Source: Neurospora tetrasperma FGSC 2508
Taxonomy: Eukaryota > Ascomycota > Sordariomycetes > Sordariales > Sordariaceae
Length of the DNA stretch: 64,000 bases
Direction of reading: 5' to 3'
Assembly: GCF_000213175.1 (NCBI RefSeq)
Contig: NW_009799179.1
Span: forward strand, 1,499,713 to 1,563,712
This document shows, in pieces, positions 53,011 through 64,000 of this stretch (position 1 is the first letter of the stretch; each line of letters opens with the position of its first letter). The notes beneath the pieces were generated by a model that was given only the letters and a program-made list of their open reading frames with translations, had not been told where the DNA came from and did no database searches. The position numbers were made by a program, and so were the translations under genes.

Positions 53011-55435
53011 CTTGAACACGGTACAAGGTGGGTGACTAGGCAATGCAATTTGGACAGAAGATGGGAAAGATCAAAGAGTGCCCGACGTTGTGACTGACGT
53101 GCTTCGGGAAAAAGAAAGACGGAAAGTGGGGTGAAATGGTATGCAAGATCCCAAGGCAAATCCCCAATTGCAAAGTACGACTGGTTAGTTCAGAGCGGGA
53201 ACGAAGACACTTCCCCAGAATCTGACTGACGAATGATACGTTGTCTGGTATTATACCAACTCGGCGCCCGAACTCGTGAAAGTTTTCTGAGTCATTCCAC
53301 CTGGTTCTCGTCTTGGAAGAGCAACCGGCGCGTTTCCGGTAACGGGGCGTGATGGGCCTTGCTGGGGAGATCTTCGCGGGGCCAAACTTCAACTCCAACA
53401 ACCACGAGACGGGGGATCTGGGTTGCCCCACTCTCCCGGAAGGACCACAACCCTTTTTCGCCCACTTCAAACACTGGTTGCCCTGTCGTCTTGAATGTCA
53501 GGCAAATGTCCAAGCTGACTCTCACATGCAGTGTTCCGCGGGTATGCTAGGCATGTTCATCGCCACTGGTTCTGGTCTGGGTATTGGGGTCTTTTTCCTT
53601 AACGCCGTGCGCTGGGCATCTTCATGTCTGCTATCGTCAGTACAGATGGCATAGACGACATAAAGACGGCTTAGCTGCTAACTGTTGGTGCAAACAATGG
53701 CAGGCCACTAAATAATTGTCAGTCACTCAGTCATCCCTCCTATGATGTGGGTGAGTACCCGTCGATCTTCTCTGTGAGGGGAGCCTCTTCCCTCTGCCGT
53801 ACATGCACGACAATAATGAATTGGCCACCCAGGATTGGCTCGTTCGCTATGAATTTCTAGCAAACTTTTCCAGGGACAACATGTCAATTGGACAGCCAAA
53901 GCCGTTCTAAGGCCGCCTCTCCACTGCACATACTACTGTACACTAGTTGCTCGTCCGGCCTCCCGGGCCCGAGCAAGCTGTGTTTACTTCAAGAACTTCC
54001 CTGTGGACGACCAGTCCTCCGATTCGGGGGTCCGGCGCTGGCATACCACTGCATACGCCATCCCGACCTGAACCTTGACGCCATCAACGACGGAGATCCC
54101 GGGCTGGACGGCTTGCGCAATGGCCGGACAAGGGACAGGCCGCTCCCAATTTGGACTAATAATAACAGAGGAAACATTCCAAAAGCCCCACTCCCTTCTC
54201 CGCCACATGTATCGTCACCGATGATCGGACTTCTCGTTGCCAGAGAGTGGGGTGAATCATGCGATTGCCTGGAATGTTTACTTCTAAACCCGTTGGAAGC
54301 CGTGATCTTCGACAGGCCTTCACAGTCACTCTTTTTCTTCCTGAAGCACAGATTCATCAGAGGTTACAGGATCTTGAAAAGAAACATCTCCTATTCTCGC
54401 GGGGTTGCCCCCTAGCGTGGAAGTTAGTGCACATCCGCTGTAACGCCGTTAGAAGCCATGCGTCATGCCAATCCAATGTTATGCGGCGCCAGCAAGGTGT
54501 CTCGCGCCCTGTCATCTACAAGTGACAAAAAAAAAAGTCATGTGAAAGAAATAAGCCTTTCCAAATCTCTCACTGGGAGTGCTTCACATCTGTGAAACCG
54601 GTGATTCGACTGACCAAAAAGACACACACCATGACAGGTAATAAAGTCATCCTCGTCAACAGCTACTGAAGTAACCACCAATCACAAGCCACAAACCTCG
54701 GACTTCAGATCTAATCCCGCATCAACACCAAAGGCAACTTGATGTCATATCTCCGTTCAAGTTGAGAACATGGGAGTTCCTTACGAGGATAGTGTTGCCT
54801 CATCCGTATAGATGTTCACGCCTGCTACGTTCTTCTGGAATATGACTTCACTACTCGCTTGTACTCACCACTAAGTTCTAGTTCTGACTCATGAAGCTTG
54901 ACCTCGTGTGCCTCGCTTTGTGGTCTGATCATCCGATATCGTTGGGTACATTCCACTCGTGAACGTCTACGCGTCAGGGCTGGGAACGCCTTGTTCCTTT
55001 TCCTTACCTTGACGAGTACGTTCTGAGCGGAAGCCCATGTTATTTGAGCATCGCCTACAGACAGCACAACCATAAGGTGAACAGCACACAGATTCACCGC
55101 AGAGATGAGACGGTAGTTGTAATTATCATCATAGATGCTATGTAGGTATTTACAGCAGGCGCGGATCGATATGTACAAAGAAGCCATTCCTTCCATTTTG
55201 CCTTGTTCACACCTGATATTGAAAGCCAACAAAAAGAAGACAAAGAATTTGCTTCTTTCTGAGGAGATCGAGAGATTTATCGCCATGCTAGGTAGGTCAG
55301 AAGGTGGTCAGGTAGCCTGCAAGCAGCCAGCTAGGAAAAAAGAAAAGCAGAGAAAAGATAGATGCCCCTAACAAACAAAAAAAGAGAGAGAAAAAGATGC
55401 CTTCTCCCAAACCCAGAACTTGAAAAGGATGGAGA
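53011..55435. promoter_or_regulatory. 2.4-kb intergenic region, LEU4 promoter and 3' end of second ferric reductase
   Basis: The LEU4 leader and promoter lie to the left. Open frames at 53888-54415 (plus) and 53989-54357 (minus) overlap each other and have no motif or codon signature, so I do not call them. No RNA gene was seen. Confidence 0.45.
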
Positions 55436-57379
55436 TTACCAAGTAAAACTTTCCTCCACAAAATCAATCACCGTCCCCCTCTCCCTCTGACAATTCCTCA
55501 CCGCATGCCTCACATCATCCGCCAACCCACCCGGTCCGCACACCGTCACGCACATGGCCCCCTGCTGCTCATGTACCTCCTTAGCCATCAACATCGGTAT
55601 GTTGGGCCGACCAGGGAACATCTGCACTGATCGCGACGCGCTCGCCATCTCCCTTGGGTTCTTCGGCCTCGTTACGAACAGTTTGATGTGCAGGATCTCT
55701 TTTCGTCTTGGCAGCCTCAGGATCGCGTCCATCCACGGCCTGATCCACTCGAGAGACTCAAAGTCGCGCACAATCCAGATCAGCACCACGCGCCGCGTGG
55801 CGACCGTGCCGTCCGCGTACCCCTCGACCAGGTGGCGCAGGTACGAGATCTGGTGCGTGATGCCCGTGGCGCCGCAAAAGAGGACGGCCGTGCCGTAGCT
55901 GTCGAGCGAGTGGTGGCCCGCGTAGGGCCCTTCGAACGCGGCGCGGATCGTGATGCCTGGCTTTCGGCGGTCGGCAGTGCCGGCTACGGCATGGTTGTAC
56001 AGATTGCGGGTGAAGCCCGAGTGGGCGCCGATGACGAAGGAGACAGAGGTGGCGACGGGTTTCTTAATGCTGAGACGGGAGGAAGGACTTGCGGCTGCGC
56101 CAATGTCCTTCTCGGTGATGGGAAGCAGTTCGTCCTCGGTGGTGTGATCGACCCAGGCGATGGAGAACGGGTGGTTCTCCCACGAGCGGATGCCGCTGAA
56201 GCGGAGGTAGGCGTGGGTGCCCGGCTGGACGTCGACGTAGCGCGGGAGGCTGAGGGTCACGCGGCAGGTCTCGCCGGGCATGGGCTCGACGAAGGCGGTG
56301 GTGATTCCACGAGCGCGTGACCAGTTGCAGTAGGCGAGTCGAAACATGCGTGCGAACCGGTCGGCGATCCAGACGCAGAAAATACCGATGATCCAGGGGA
56401 GCTGGGGAAGTCCGCCCGGGAGGGTCGCGGTGACGCAGTGGACCCACGTCGCAGCGAAGGAGACAAAGGCGAGGATGATGTGCGTGTTGAGGAAGGTCTC
56501 GTAGAAGGCGTGGCGCACAGGAGACAGAGACAGAATCAGAATGGCGACCATGGCGGCTGTACCGGCCATTCCAGAGCCGATGAAGCGGTCATTGAATGTC
56601 TTCTCTTTGACGCCAGCCCAGCCATTGTCGGCTACCTGGACGATGGCCCATGCAATCAAGTGAAGGAGCACCTCAAAGACCACGACACGGCCCATCCATC
56701 GATGAAGAAGATTATATGTGTCGAAGCTGACTTGTAGGAGACCAATAAGCGGGTTGTTTCGGCCGGCGAGGATGATGAGCGGAACCATATTGACCATGGC
56801 AAGAGTGCCCGACCGTCCGCGAAGTTCGGCCAAGAATGAGTACTTGTTCTCGTTGCCCCAATTGAGGATGAACATGTACGCTAGGTTGCTGGCCAGATAA
56901 AGGAGAAGAAGGACGCTGTGAAGCCTCGAGGGTAGAGTACCCATGTTCATGGCGCTCGAGAGTCGGATTTCTCGGTTGTGGCGTTTGTTCCATAAGGGGG
57001 CATAGATGAGATTCCTCTTGACACCCGGCATCCAGCTCCATTGCTTCACTTTCCAAAAGTGTTGCCTATCGCCTGGGATAGACATGGCTGAAAGTAACCG
57101 TAGCTTCGCCCATGATAGCTCTATGATTCTGACTCCCAGTACCACGACGGCGACCGCCCCCATACTGAGCCAGAGTGTATCCCTAAACAAGAGGTTCATA
57201 GGTTGGTTGACTCCGCTGAGTCCTGTGTTGAAGGGGGCGATGGTGGGATTCGCCGCCCTTTCGGGTAATGTATGTGTTGCTGCCATATCTTCGTTTCGTA
57301 TTTGCATTGCTGGTGTGAAGTGATCGCCTGGGTTGTTGAAGTCGAGTGCAGCGAGCCTGCGCCGCTGGATAAGATCCAT
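55436..57379 (-). CDS. Ferric reductase, FRE family (compact form)
   Basis: A single exon of 647 residues. It reduces extracellular Fe(III) at the plasma membrane for high-affinity uptake. A first helix near residues 68-85 is followed by a cytosolic loop. The ferric-reductase domain has haem His pairs in HRWMGRVVVFEVLLH and THIILAFVSFAATWVH. The FAD-binding loop is SWENHPFSIAWVDH, the NAD(P)H-binding domain starts at AVLFCGATGITHQISYLRHL, the nucleotide Cys-Gly motif is VCGPGGLADDVR, and the protein ends in FVEESFTW, a typical FRE C-terminus. Length and domain order are normal, in contrast to the extended reductase at 16.9 kb. The two are only distantly similar, so they are not recent duplicates. 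GATA-type sites occur upstream (near 57550, 57830 and 58160). Confidence 0.94.
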   Translation of the reverse strand: MDLIQRRRLAALDFNNPGDHFTPAMQIRNEDMAATHTLPERAANPTIAPFNTGLSGVNQPMNLLFRDTLWLSMGAVAVVVLGVRIIELSWAKLRLLSAMSIPGDRQHFWKVKQWSWMPGVKRNLIYAPLWNKRHNREIRLSSAMNMGTLPSRLHSVLLLLYLASNLAYMFILNWGNENKYSFLAELRGRSGTLAMVNMVPLIILAGRNNPLIGLLQVSFDTYNLLHRWMGRVVVFEVLLHLIAWAIVQVADNGWAGVKEKTFNDRFIGSGMAGTAAMVAILILSLSPVRHAFYETFLNTHIILAFVSFAATWVHCVTATLPGGLPQLPWIIGIFCVWIADRFARMFRLAYCNWSRARGITTAFVEPMPGETCRVTLSLPRYVDVQPGTHAYLRFSGIRSWENHPFSIAWVDHTTEDELLPITEKDIGAAASPSSRLSIKKPVATSVSFVIGAHSGFTRNLYNHAVAGTADRRKPGITIRAAFEGPYAGHHSLDSYGTAVLFCGATGITHQISYLRHLVEGYADGTVATRRVVLIWIVRDFESLEWIRPWMDAILRLPRRKEILHIKLFVTRPKNPREMASASRSVQMFPGRPNIPMLMAKEVHEQQGAMCVTVCGPGGLADDVRHAVRNCQRERGTVIDFVEESFTW

Positions 57380-60300
57380 TTGCGATGTTGTAATGTTTGA
57401 GAGTTCGACGTGGTCCGGTGGTAGGTAAGGTCCTTAAACGAGGGTAGAGAATGCGGGTAGAAAGCTAGGAGGAGCTTGTGCCAGTGGTCTTCGCGCTAAA
57501 TGTGTCGATTCGCTGAAAGAGAGTGTGCGGTGATCCAGATTCGTGAATATTATCGAATGAGATGCCAACTAGTGTATAATCGTATCATGCTCAGGCAAAA
57601 CCGAGATGGAACGTTCTCCCGAGACAAGAATCTCGAAATGGCCAAGTGAAGCGCCCAAGCCGCCCGTTGGGCTGGGTTCAGGGGGATGAAGCAAACAAAC
57701 TCTTGGTCTGTCTTGGTCCCTGACTATTCACTTGTAAGTACCGGGGGTAGAGGCGCTTGCTTGTCGTTGGTGCGGCGCTGCGCTGGGCCTCTGAAGGATA
57801 ACGAGAATCAACTTTGGATCTTCTTTGCCTGATAATACCCGTGTGACTTATGACCGGATCCCGTGCCGGCTAGGTAAACCCAAGAACTTTGTATTGTAGG
57901 TCGACAACTGACGATTTTCCCCTGTTGGTTGATGATGGGCTGCGCCGGCGAGCCTAAGTTGATCGATCAGGGGCAAACACCGCAAACTTGCTGGTAATTG
58001 TCCGACGGAGGGCCCTTTTATCTAACCGAAGAACCTGTTCGAAAGGTTGCTTTGCCGTCTCTTTTGCGCAACGGGCAACGTGTGATTTGCTGGCAGCTGG
58101 TGACAACAGTTTGTCGCTGGGGTGACTAGAAGGCGACGGGAAGGGTAACCGTTGAATCGTTTATCGTTCGGTACTGTTTAACTTCATCCACCACCAAAGA
58201 CCTTGTTTCTGGGGAACAATTCCCCGCGTGCCCGTGACGGCGGTAACGAAAGAACCAAAGGCGAACTGACGTGCACAGTCTGTGACTGCCGGTGTGTAGA
58301 ATCCAAATCCGACAAATGACTTGGAATGCGAAATGACGTAAAGTGAATGAGAGTAAGGGGTAAAGAGCGAAAGGGGCTTGAAATGACAGGCGCCCTGTGT
58401 CAGGTACGTAGTTGGCTGTTCGCAGAAGAGGTGGTAAGTAAAGAGTGCAATGGTGAAAAGAAAGGCAGCGCTTGACACACTCACTAGAAGTTACGAAAGC
58501 GATCGTTATTCAGGTCTGTGATCAATAGAGCCGCTCGCGTGGAATGGTCTGGCGAGTCGCTGATTCTCTCGTCCGTCGAGATTGCCCTTTCGGGAATTGG
58601 ATGAACGACAGTTTAAGTGATGAACCACAAAAACTCCACAACCAGCCGAGGGATGGAAAAGGTACGTAGATCGCCGCGCGTACCCAAAATAAAAATAAAA
58701 ATAAATTAGAGAGGGACCTTCGCGACCAGACCGCAGGGGAAAAAAGATTTAAAGAGCAACGCCGGCTTGGTGTCTGCAGAAACCAAAAGGGCATGACGCT
58801 GTTCCATCCAACAAACGACTGATATGTTCCTCGGCGGCAATCTGCTCCCTCTGCCTCAGCCCAAGCGGAGTAAGACCGAACAAAATTCTCTTTTCCCCCC
58901 TGGAGCAGTGGCGGATGCAACGAGCACAACTCGGCGGTCGAACACGCATATACGGAAAGAATCCCGTACGACGAGCAACCACAATCGGACTGTCCTGGGC
59001 CGACAAAAGAGAGCCCCAGCCTGGGCAAAGTGGGAGTGTGATCTCACACACCTTGACACTTCACTTGTCCCAATTTCTCTTGTCCGGAAATCCAACCGGA
59101 CTGGCGGGATGTGGATTCAAGCCCTCCCAGAGCACGGGGCCCTGCAACGAATTGTGACATTGGGTTCGCTTCGCCCCATTCCAAGGAGGACTAGCCGGAT
59201 AAATCGGAGCACATGGAATGAGGGAGATCCTATCGTGGATCAACAGGGCAAGGATGTATTGTCCAAGAGGCCCAGCGGTGCTCAGCCCACGGGCAGGCCA
59301 GTCCCGAGGGACTATTGGAGAGACCGTACGTCTGGCTGCCATGCTCTCAGGGGCAAAAACAATGACGGGGGGAAAAGACCAAAAGGATTGGTGTACAACA
59401 AACGCAAGATGCTGCGGGGTGGTAGTTGGACCACGCAAAAGGGAAGCTCCACCATACGGCCTGAACCCAGGGCTCAGCTTCTGAAACATCAAACATTGCT
59501 GCTTGATGGTAGGCCACTTGCTAAGCGGACCGTATTTCCGCTTCCTCTACTTTCTCTTATGTTTTATGGCTCCATCCCTCTTTTTCGCTTGATATTCCCT
59601 TCCCCATTTGCCCCCAGGGGGGCCTTCGTGGCTGGTCTCCACGACATTTCGGAGATCGTGCCATTCCCAGATAACAAGCTCTTGGGCCCATCAGCGCACG
59701 GCCTGGGAGCTTGGCTGTTCGATCCTGTACGTACCACGCCTCCATTATATGCATTGCCATGATTTACAGGCGTACGGTAACACCGCAACAACAGAGTGGA
59801 CGGGGTTAGCGTAGGAACCCGAAGTGCGTAGTCTCACGACGTTAGAAGAGACGCCAATTAACTATGCTTGCTATGCAAAGGGCCGGCAGTCGTCCACGCC
59901 CTTAACAGATCCCTTGGCAGGCTCGGGCGGCTAGGGAGAGAATGTCGTGGGATCGAGAAGGGACCATGTGCGATGCTCGACGTCATGATACGAAGAAGAA
60001 TGCCAGTGAACGGCAGCCACGAGTCTCCCGGCCTTTCGGATAGGAACCGTTATACTCGTCAGGGATTCGAAATCTAACTAGCGGCTGGCGCGAGTAATAA
60101 AGGCCTGGGCACTTCCGTGCTCGAGTTGGTGATGTTTACGCAAGCGATCCGAGGTGAACATGGCCCGGCCCCATGACGATTCAAGCTCCCTTCTTTGACT
60201 TCTTTCTGCAAGTGGTACGAATCTAGCAGATTAAGTCAATAGCGGCCCCATTGTGGGGAACTGACCCCTCTAAATGCTCCTTGTCATTATATAAACGTGG

Positions 60301-62533
60301 GGGGAGGGGGGGAGGAGTGCTGCCGACGCAACAGAACGGCAGGACGAAGCCAAGCTCTTTGGAACATTGCTGCAAGAAACATCGAGACTATCGGAACCAA
60401 CCGGCTTTAGAGCGACGCTCTGTGGACCTCCAGCGTTACCTGTTAGGTTCGCGGAGGTACAAGGCCCGGTGTCATTCACCTGGCGTACTCCTGCCAAGGA
60501 TCACAATCATATATACAGCCCTGCGCTTGACGTGAAGCTGATAGCTTTCCCTTTTGTGTCCATCAAATTGTGAAGCGAACGGAAAAGCGGCCAAAAGTTT
60601 GTGGGAGCTTATTCCTTGCATTACTGAGCACATCATGGCAATTTTGCTCGGCCATTTCTCGGAACCAATTCTCCATGGCTTGCGTTCAGTGACTGCAACA
60701 TTCTGCGTGATGCAGTGTGTATACAGGCTCACATTCAGATCGGAGGGCCGCTATCGTGGTTAGAGCGAGGTAATCTTGTCCGGTTGCAACCCCTACTTGC
60801 TCACGGTACACAATTGCTCCCGCTGATTCTGACCCATAACCAGGCAAAACGGGGGGTATTCAGAGCTGTAATGCTGCGAGAAGGTGTATGAGTACAGTTA
60901 CGACAAGCTGTTGAGTACGTTTCTGGGCTTTCTGGGTTCGCTCCAACTGTTTGAGGCATCCTGGTTGAAGTTGTTTTGCTGGTTAACGCGGAGACCAGAA
61001 CAGGACCTTTGTATCTCGATGGCAGGCTCAGCTAAAGCGAAATCTAAGATGGAATCCGGAGTTGCATCATCAGTCATGTCAACCCTTCCAGTTCCCGATG
61101 TCGATATTCCTTCGGCGCAGCGACCCAGCCGTATCGAGCCATTTCTCTAGGGAAACCATGGAGATAGACAGTCAGAAGCTTGCTGTAACCCCGACCACCG
61201 CGAGGCCGCCATGCAGGCTTCTTGATGGTTGTCTTCCATCAGGCAGCCCATCTGGTTGAAGTAGAGCCCAACCTGCCCGATATGCGGTTCATCTTGTGAT
61301 CCCCAAGGACTCCAGCCTCACGAAGACGTCAGGTTTGACGCGCGATAAGCCGGAAAAGCCGTGCCTCCTTGCCGCGATTTGATGGCCGATCTTGCTTGAA
61401 CTTATAGAGTGTATTTGATGTCAGAAGCAGTGAATTCCCCACGGCATGACGCGATGATGTTCGGAAACTAACCATCTAACACCCGTCAACTAAGATCTTG
61501 AATTCTTCCCGGTGCGCGCGTCCTTGAATTTGGAATCATGCTGTATCTGGCCGGTCATCCCTCGCGGTGGGCAGGGTGCCCCCCAGAAGACAACTGGCTC
61601 GGGCAGGCGATCTGGCTATGCCTTTGCCGGTCAGCGTACAAGAGGGCTCTCCTCATATAAGGGCCTCCGATCATTCGCTGAATCCTGAGAACTTCGTCGA
61701 GATGGAAGAACGTAACGTCCGTATCTTTTCCGATCTCTAAGGCTCCGAGGGATAACTGAGTGGTTGTAAGGATAACCGAAGATGGACAGTCCGATCCTGG
61801 TTGCTCGGCTGCTCGATTATGAGAGCCCGTGACGAAGCGGTAAGATGTTTTTTTTATTTTTTTATTTTATTTTCTGGTGATACGATGGAAGCATTTGGGA
61901 TCTGAGTTTAGTTAGGGTGCTTTGATCCAGAAAGAGGCATTGTACTCGGCGTGATCAGTATGCTTTGCTGTGGCTATTTGATCGAGTGCAAAGAGGCATT
62001 TGAAACCGGAAAGGACAATTCGAATACGCAGTGGCACAAGACTCGGGGCCGAACAGTCATTATAAGAAATGTAACAGGAACCATGAACTGGGAAATGGCA
62101 GTAATGGACAAAGGTCCGGAAGCGGAAGGGTTAGTGGACGAGAAGTGATTGAATGGGTGAGAGAAAGGGGACGTTGTAAGCCATCATATGCCACAGACAT
62201 GAATGAATGCATTTATCGAGATGTTGAGTAACCGTAGATCTCGGTCATGCTACGCATAGTGTATGTACATATCCGAGCCACCCAACACCCGCGCCAAGGT
62301 CGCCGAACCACATCTGAAATGCGGACGTCCGAGCTTTCGCCGTACGCTGACGGCCGAAGGCAAACGCATCATCACGACCGATCGACGAGCCATATTCGCC
62401 GGCACCTTGACTCCTACAGCACCTTTTTTCTACCACACTCACGAGTTTCTCCACGAGGCACGAGCGCACCAAATCGTACGCAGCAAGCAGCACAGAGGCA
62501 AAAAGAGGGAAACGGGAAAGGAACTTGATCGAT
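57380..62533. other. 5.2-kb divergent intergenic region
   Basis: This is the longest gene-poor stretch in the window, between the second ferric reductase and ISD11, which diverge. It must hold both promoters. HGATAR-type sites lie at 57550-57556, TGATAA at 57830-57835 and TTTATCG near 58160. An ATG-initiated open frame of 312 codons is present at 58824-59762. A/T runs occur at 58690-58705 and 61848-61872. No recognisable transposon or RNA gene was found. Confidence 0.45.
58824..59762 (+). other. Long open frame of uncertain status, 312 codons
   Basis: It starts at an ATG (MFLGGNLLPLPQPKRSKTEQ) and ends at a TGA at 59760-59762. The length is more than expected by chance, but the residue mix (many Arg, Ser, Pro, Thr) and weak third-base bias are unlike the clear genes of this window. 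There is no domain, signal peptide or membrane helix at its start, and a hydrophobic patch (LPLLSLMFYGSIPLFRLIF) occurs late. It could be a young gene, part of a long non-coding RNA, or chance. Confidence 0.2.
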
Positions 62534-63079
62534 ATGTCTACCGTCGCAAGGACTGGCGAGTCAGCCGGCAAAGTTCTGTCGCTGGTATGCAGCATGCCTT
62601 TCTGTGCACTTCTTTCCCTGGATCGCAAACGGTATTTGGGCTAGAACAACGCAAACGCTAACATCTTTGCCTTGAACCAACAGTATCGTCAGCTTTTGCG
62701 CCAGGGAAACCAGTTTTCCTCTTACAACTTCAGAGAATACGCCAAGCGCCGCACAAGAGACGCTTTCAGGGAAAACAAGAACGTGGAGGATCCTAGACAG
62801 GTGCAGGAACTTGTGCAGAAAGGGTTACAGAATCTCCAGATGCTCAAGGTATGCCGGGCACTTGAGCTGAGACGCGACCTGGAGAATACAGACAAGTTGA
62901 CATTGGAATAGCGCCAAACAGTTATCAGCCAGTTTTACCAACAGGACCGCTTGGTCGTTGAGGGCGGGCTCTCGGTAAGTCTTCCTGAACGGATCCGTGG
63001 AGTATATCAGAGGTGATCTAACAAGTCGCAGGGTAAGGATAAAGAAGGAGGTAAGCTCAGGCAGAAGGATACTGGGTAA
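62534..63079 (+). CDS. ISD11: ISD11 / LYRM4, Fe-S cluster assembly factor
   Basis: Four exons: 62534-62584, 62684-62848, 62912-62974 and 63032-63079, giving 108 residues. ISD11 is the LYR-motif protein of the mitochondrial matrix that binds and stabilises the cysteine desulfurase Nfs1 together with acyl carrier protein. The protein starts [17 protein letters not shown]; exon 1 ends exactly at Leu and exon 2 opens with Tyr-Arg, so the LYR tripeptide is split by the intron. Further family features are [20 protein letters not shown] and [20 protein letters not shown], and the C-terminus [20 protein letters not shown]. Introns are 99, 63 and 57 bp with GTATGC, GTATGC and GTAAGT donors and CAG or TAG acceptors. 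Overlapping long frames in this region are shadows. Confidence 0.92.
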
Positions 63080-64000
63080 GTTATAATCTTGAGAAGCAGA
63101 TTTGAGAAGAGCTGTCTTGCTAACGAACTGAACCTCAGCTGGGACTAAATGGCTGCAGACGAAAATCTCTGTTTAGTTGTCGCTTTGCACGAATGACACC
63201 GGAAGAAGAAAAGCTATGTATAATACTATGAGTGAAGGGTTGGCGAAGAGTACACCTGTTCGAGCCCGCAGGAATGATGACGCGATACCAATACCAGCTT
63301 TGATTTAGCAGGCTAACAAGTCCAAAGGTGGTGGTCTACGGGGCTTCTCTGATAGCAGAGGATAATTAAATCAGTTACCAGATCAAGTTCCAGTGATTCG
63401 GGACAATCATGAACGGTCCCTTGGGTGTAGATTGTGTCTTGTTTGTGTCGTGCCATGATAACCGGCTTTCCGGATCACCAACAGAAGCTGCGAATCCTTG
63501 TCGCAACTGGATCGACTCGTTCCTTGCATATCCGAGATCAGTTGGGCAGTGAGGGCTGCCTTAAGAAGGTAAATTGCTTTACCGAGCATTTATATCCCAT
63601 TGGCATGGTCAGTGCGACCAGTGCGCGCGACCAGTGACCACTGCAGGACGAGCCACTGCAGTCCATCGAAGGCTGTCGCAGAGTGTCAGGTTGGCCGCCG
63701 CGACTTGAATGCGACGCGCAACATCACCTTGTCGACTTCCATCCTTCCATTGACAACATTCTTAGCTGGTAGCATAGGATCGATTTCTTGTGGAAGCTAC
63801 CTCTGCATCAGTACGGGCTCCCCTTACTCTTCTCTTTCTCTATTACATACCTACCTACCTATAGTTTGCGCCATATCGTTACGTAGTCCGGCATCTAGTC
63901 GCTTTTAGCCGATCTATCGTTGTCGTTCATCGTCATCCATCCTTCTATTCAGGTTCCAACACAGAACAAGCAGCACTTAGAAGCAGTCCCTGGACCGCTG
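63080..64000. other. Right end of window, no gene recognised
   Basis: 3' region of ISD11 followed by DNA without convincing coding sequence. The stretch after 63800 is C/T-rich with a CCTACCTACCTA run near 63851-63862, which could be promoter or leader of a gene beyond the window. Confidence 0.45.

Noticed and set aside
51634-53097. 487-codon open frame on the plus strand opposite LEU4
   Set aside because: It is the mirror of the highly G/C-biased LEU4 exon; the minus-strand protein is unmistakably 2-isopropylmalate synthase.
53888-54415. 175-codon open frame between LEU4 and the second ferric reductase
   Set aside because: Matched by a similar frame on the other strand, no domain or codon bias, and no sensible start context.
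16933-57379. The two ferric reductases as a recent tandem or segmental duplication
   Set aside because: They share only family motifs, differ greatly in length and inserts, and their flanking genes are unrelated.
1-64000. CRISPR arrays, operons, phage or plasmid features
   Set aside because: The window is eukaryotic (introns in most genes) and no regularly spaced direct repeats were seen.

Overview
The window is nuclear DNA of a filamentous ascomycete, most likely a member of the Sordariales close to Neurospora/Sordaria. The evidence is gene structure and content. Many short spliceosomal introns of about 45-130 bp carry GTRNGT donors, CTRAC-like branch points and YAG acceptors. The gene set is typically fungal (ATG29, a Zn2Cys6 factor, Ecp2-like secreted protein, FRE-type ferric reductases). 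Long, low-coding intergenic stretches carry recurrent TAGGTAGGTA-type motifs. The genus assignment is inference; the window holds no rRNA, tRNA or mitochondrial gene that I could recognise.

I support 19 protein-coding genes. Left part (1-10 kb): the 3' part of an Ivy1-like phospholipid-binding protein (+), nucleoporin NUP53/NUP35 (-), autophagy factor ATG29 (+, with a 10-nt micro-exon), and a TRI12-type MFS efflux transporter (-). Middle-left (13-26 kb), more accessory: an orphan protein made of two related halves (+), an Ecp2/Hce2-like secreted protein (+), a ferric reductase with a long disordered insert (-), a FAD-dependent DAO-family oxidoreductase (-), and a short-chain dehydrogenase (+). 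Middle (27-40 kb), housekeeping: NC2-beta (+), a small predicted mitochondrial membrane protein (-), the DHHC palmitoyltransferase ERF2 (+), tRNA wybutosine protein TYW3 (+) and the MICOS subunit MIC19 (-). Right part (40-63 kb): a nine-exon Zn2Cys6 transcription factor with polyQ and Gln-Ala tracts (-), importin beta KAP95 (-), 2-isopropylmalate synthase LEU4 (-, first coding exon only 8 nt), a second, single-exon ferric reductase (-) and the Fe-S cluster factor ISD11 (+).

Genes are not in operons. Three are linked by iron: two reductive iron-uptake enzymes and ISD11, which serves Fe-S assembly. LEU4 makes alpha-isopropylmalate, the leucine-pathway intermediate. The rest are independent cellular functions.

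Exon boundaries were derived by hand from splice consensus, frame continuity and recall of family sequences. In every spliced model the exon lengths sum to a multiple of three. The least settled models are the C-terminus of the Ivy1-like gene, the N-terminus of the zinc-cluster factor, and both ends of NC2-beta (possible alternative first or cassette exon, and an open frame continuing past the stop). No new multi-gene system was obvious. The most unusual features are the two-copy orphan protein at 13.5 kb, the micro-exons, the split-domain ferric reductase and the stop-interrupted C-terminal extensions.
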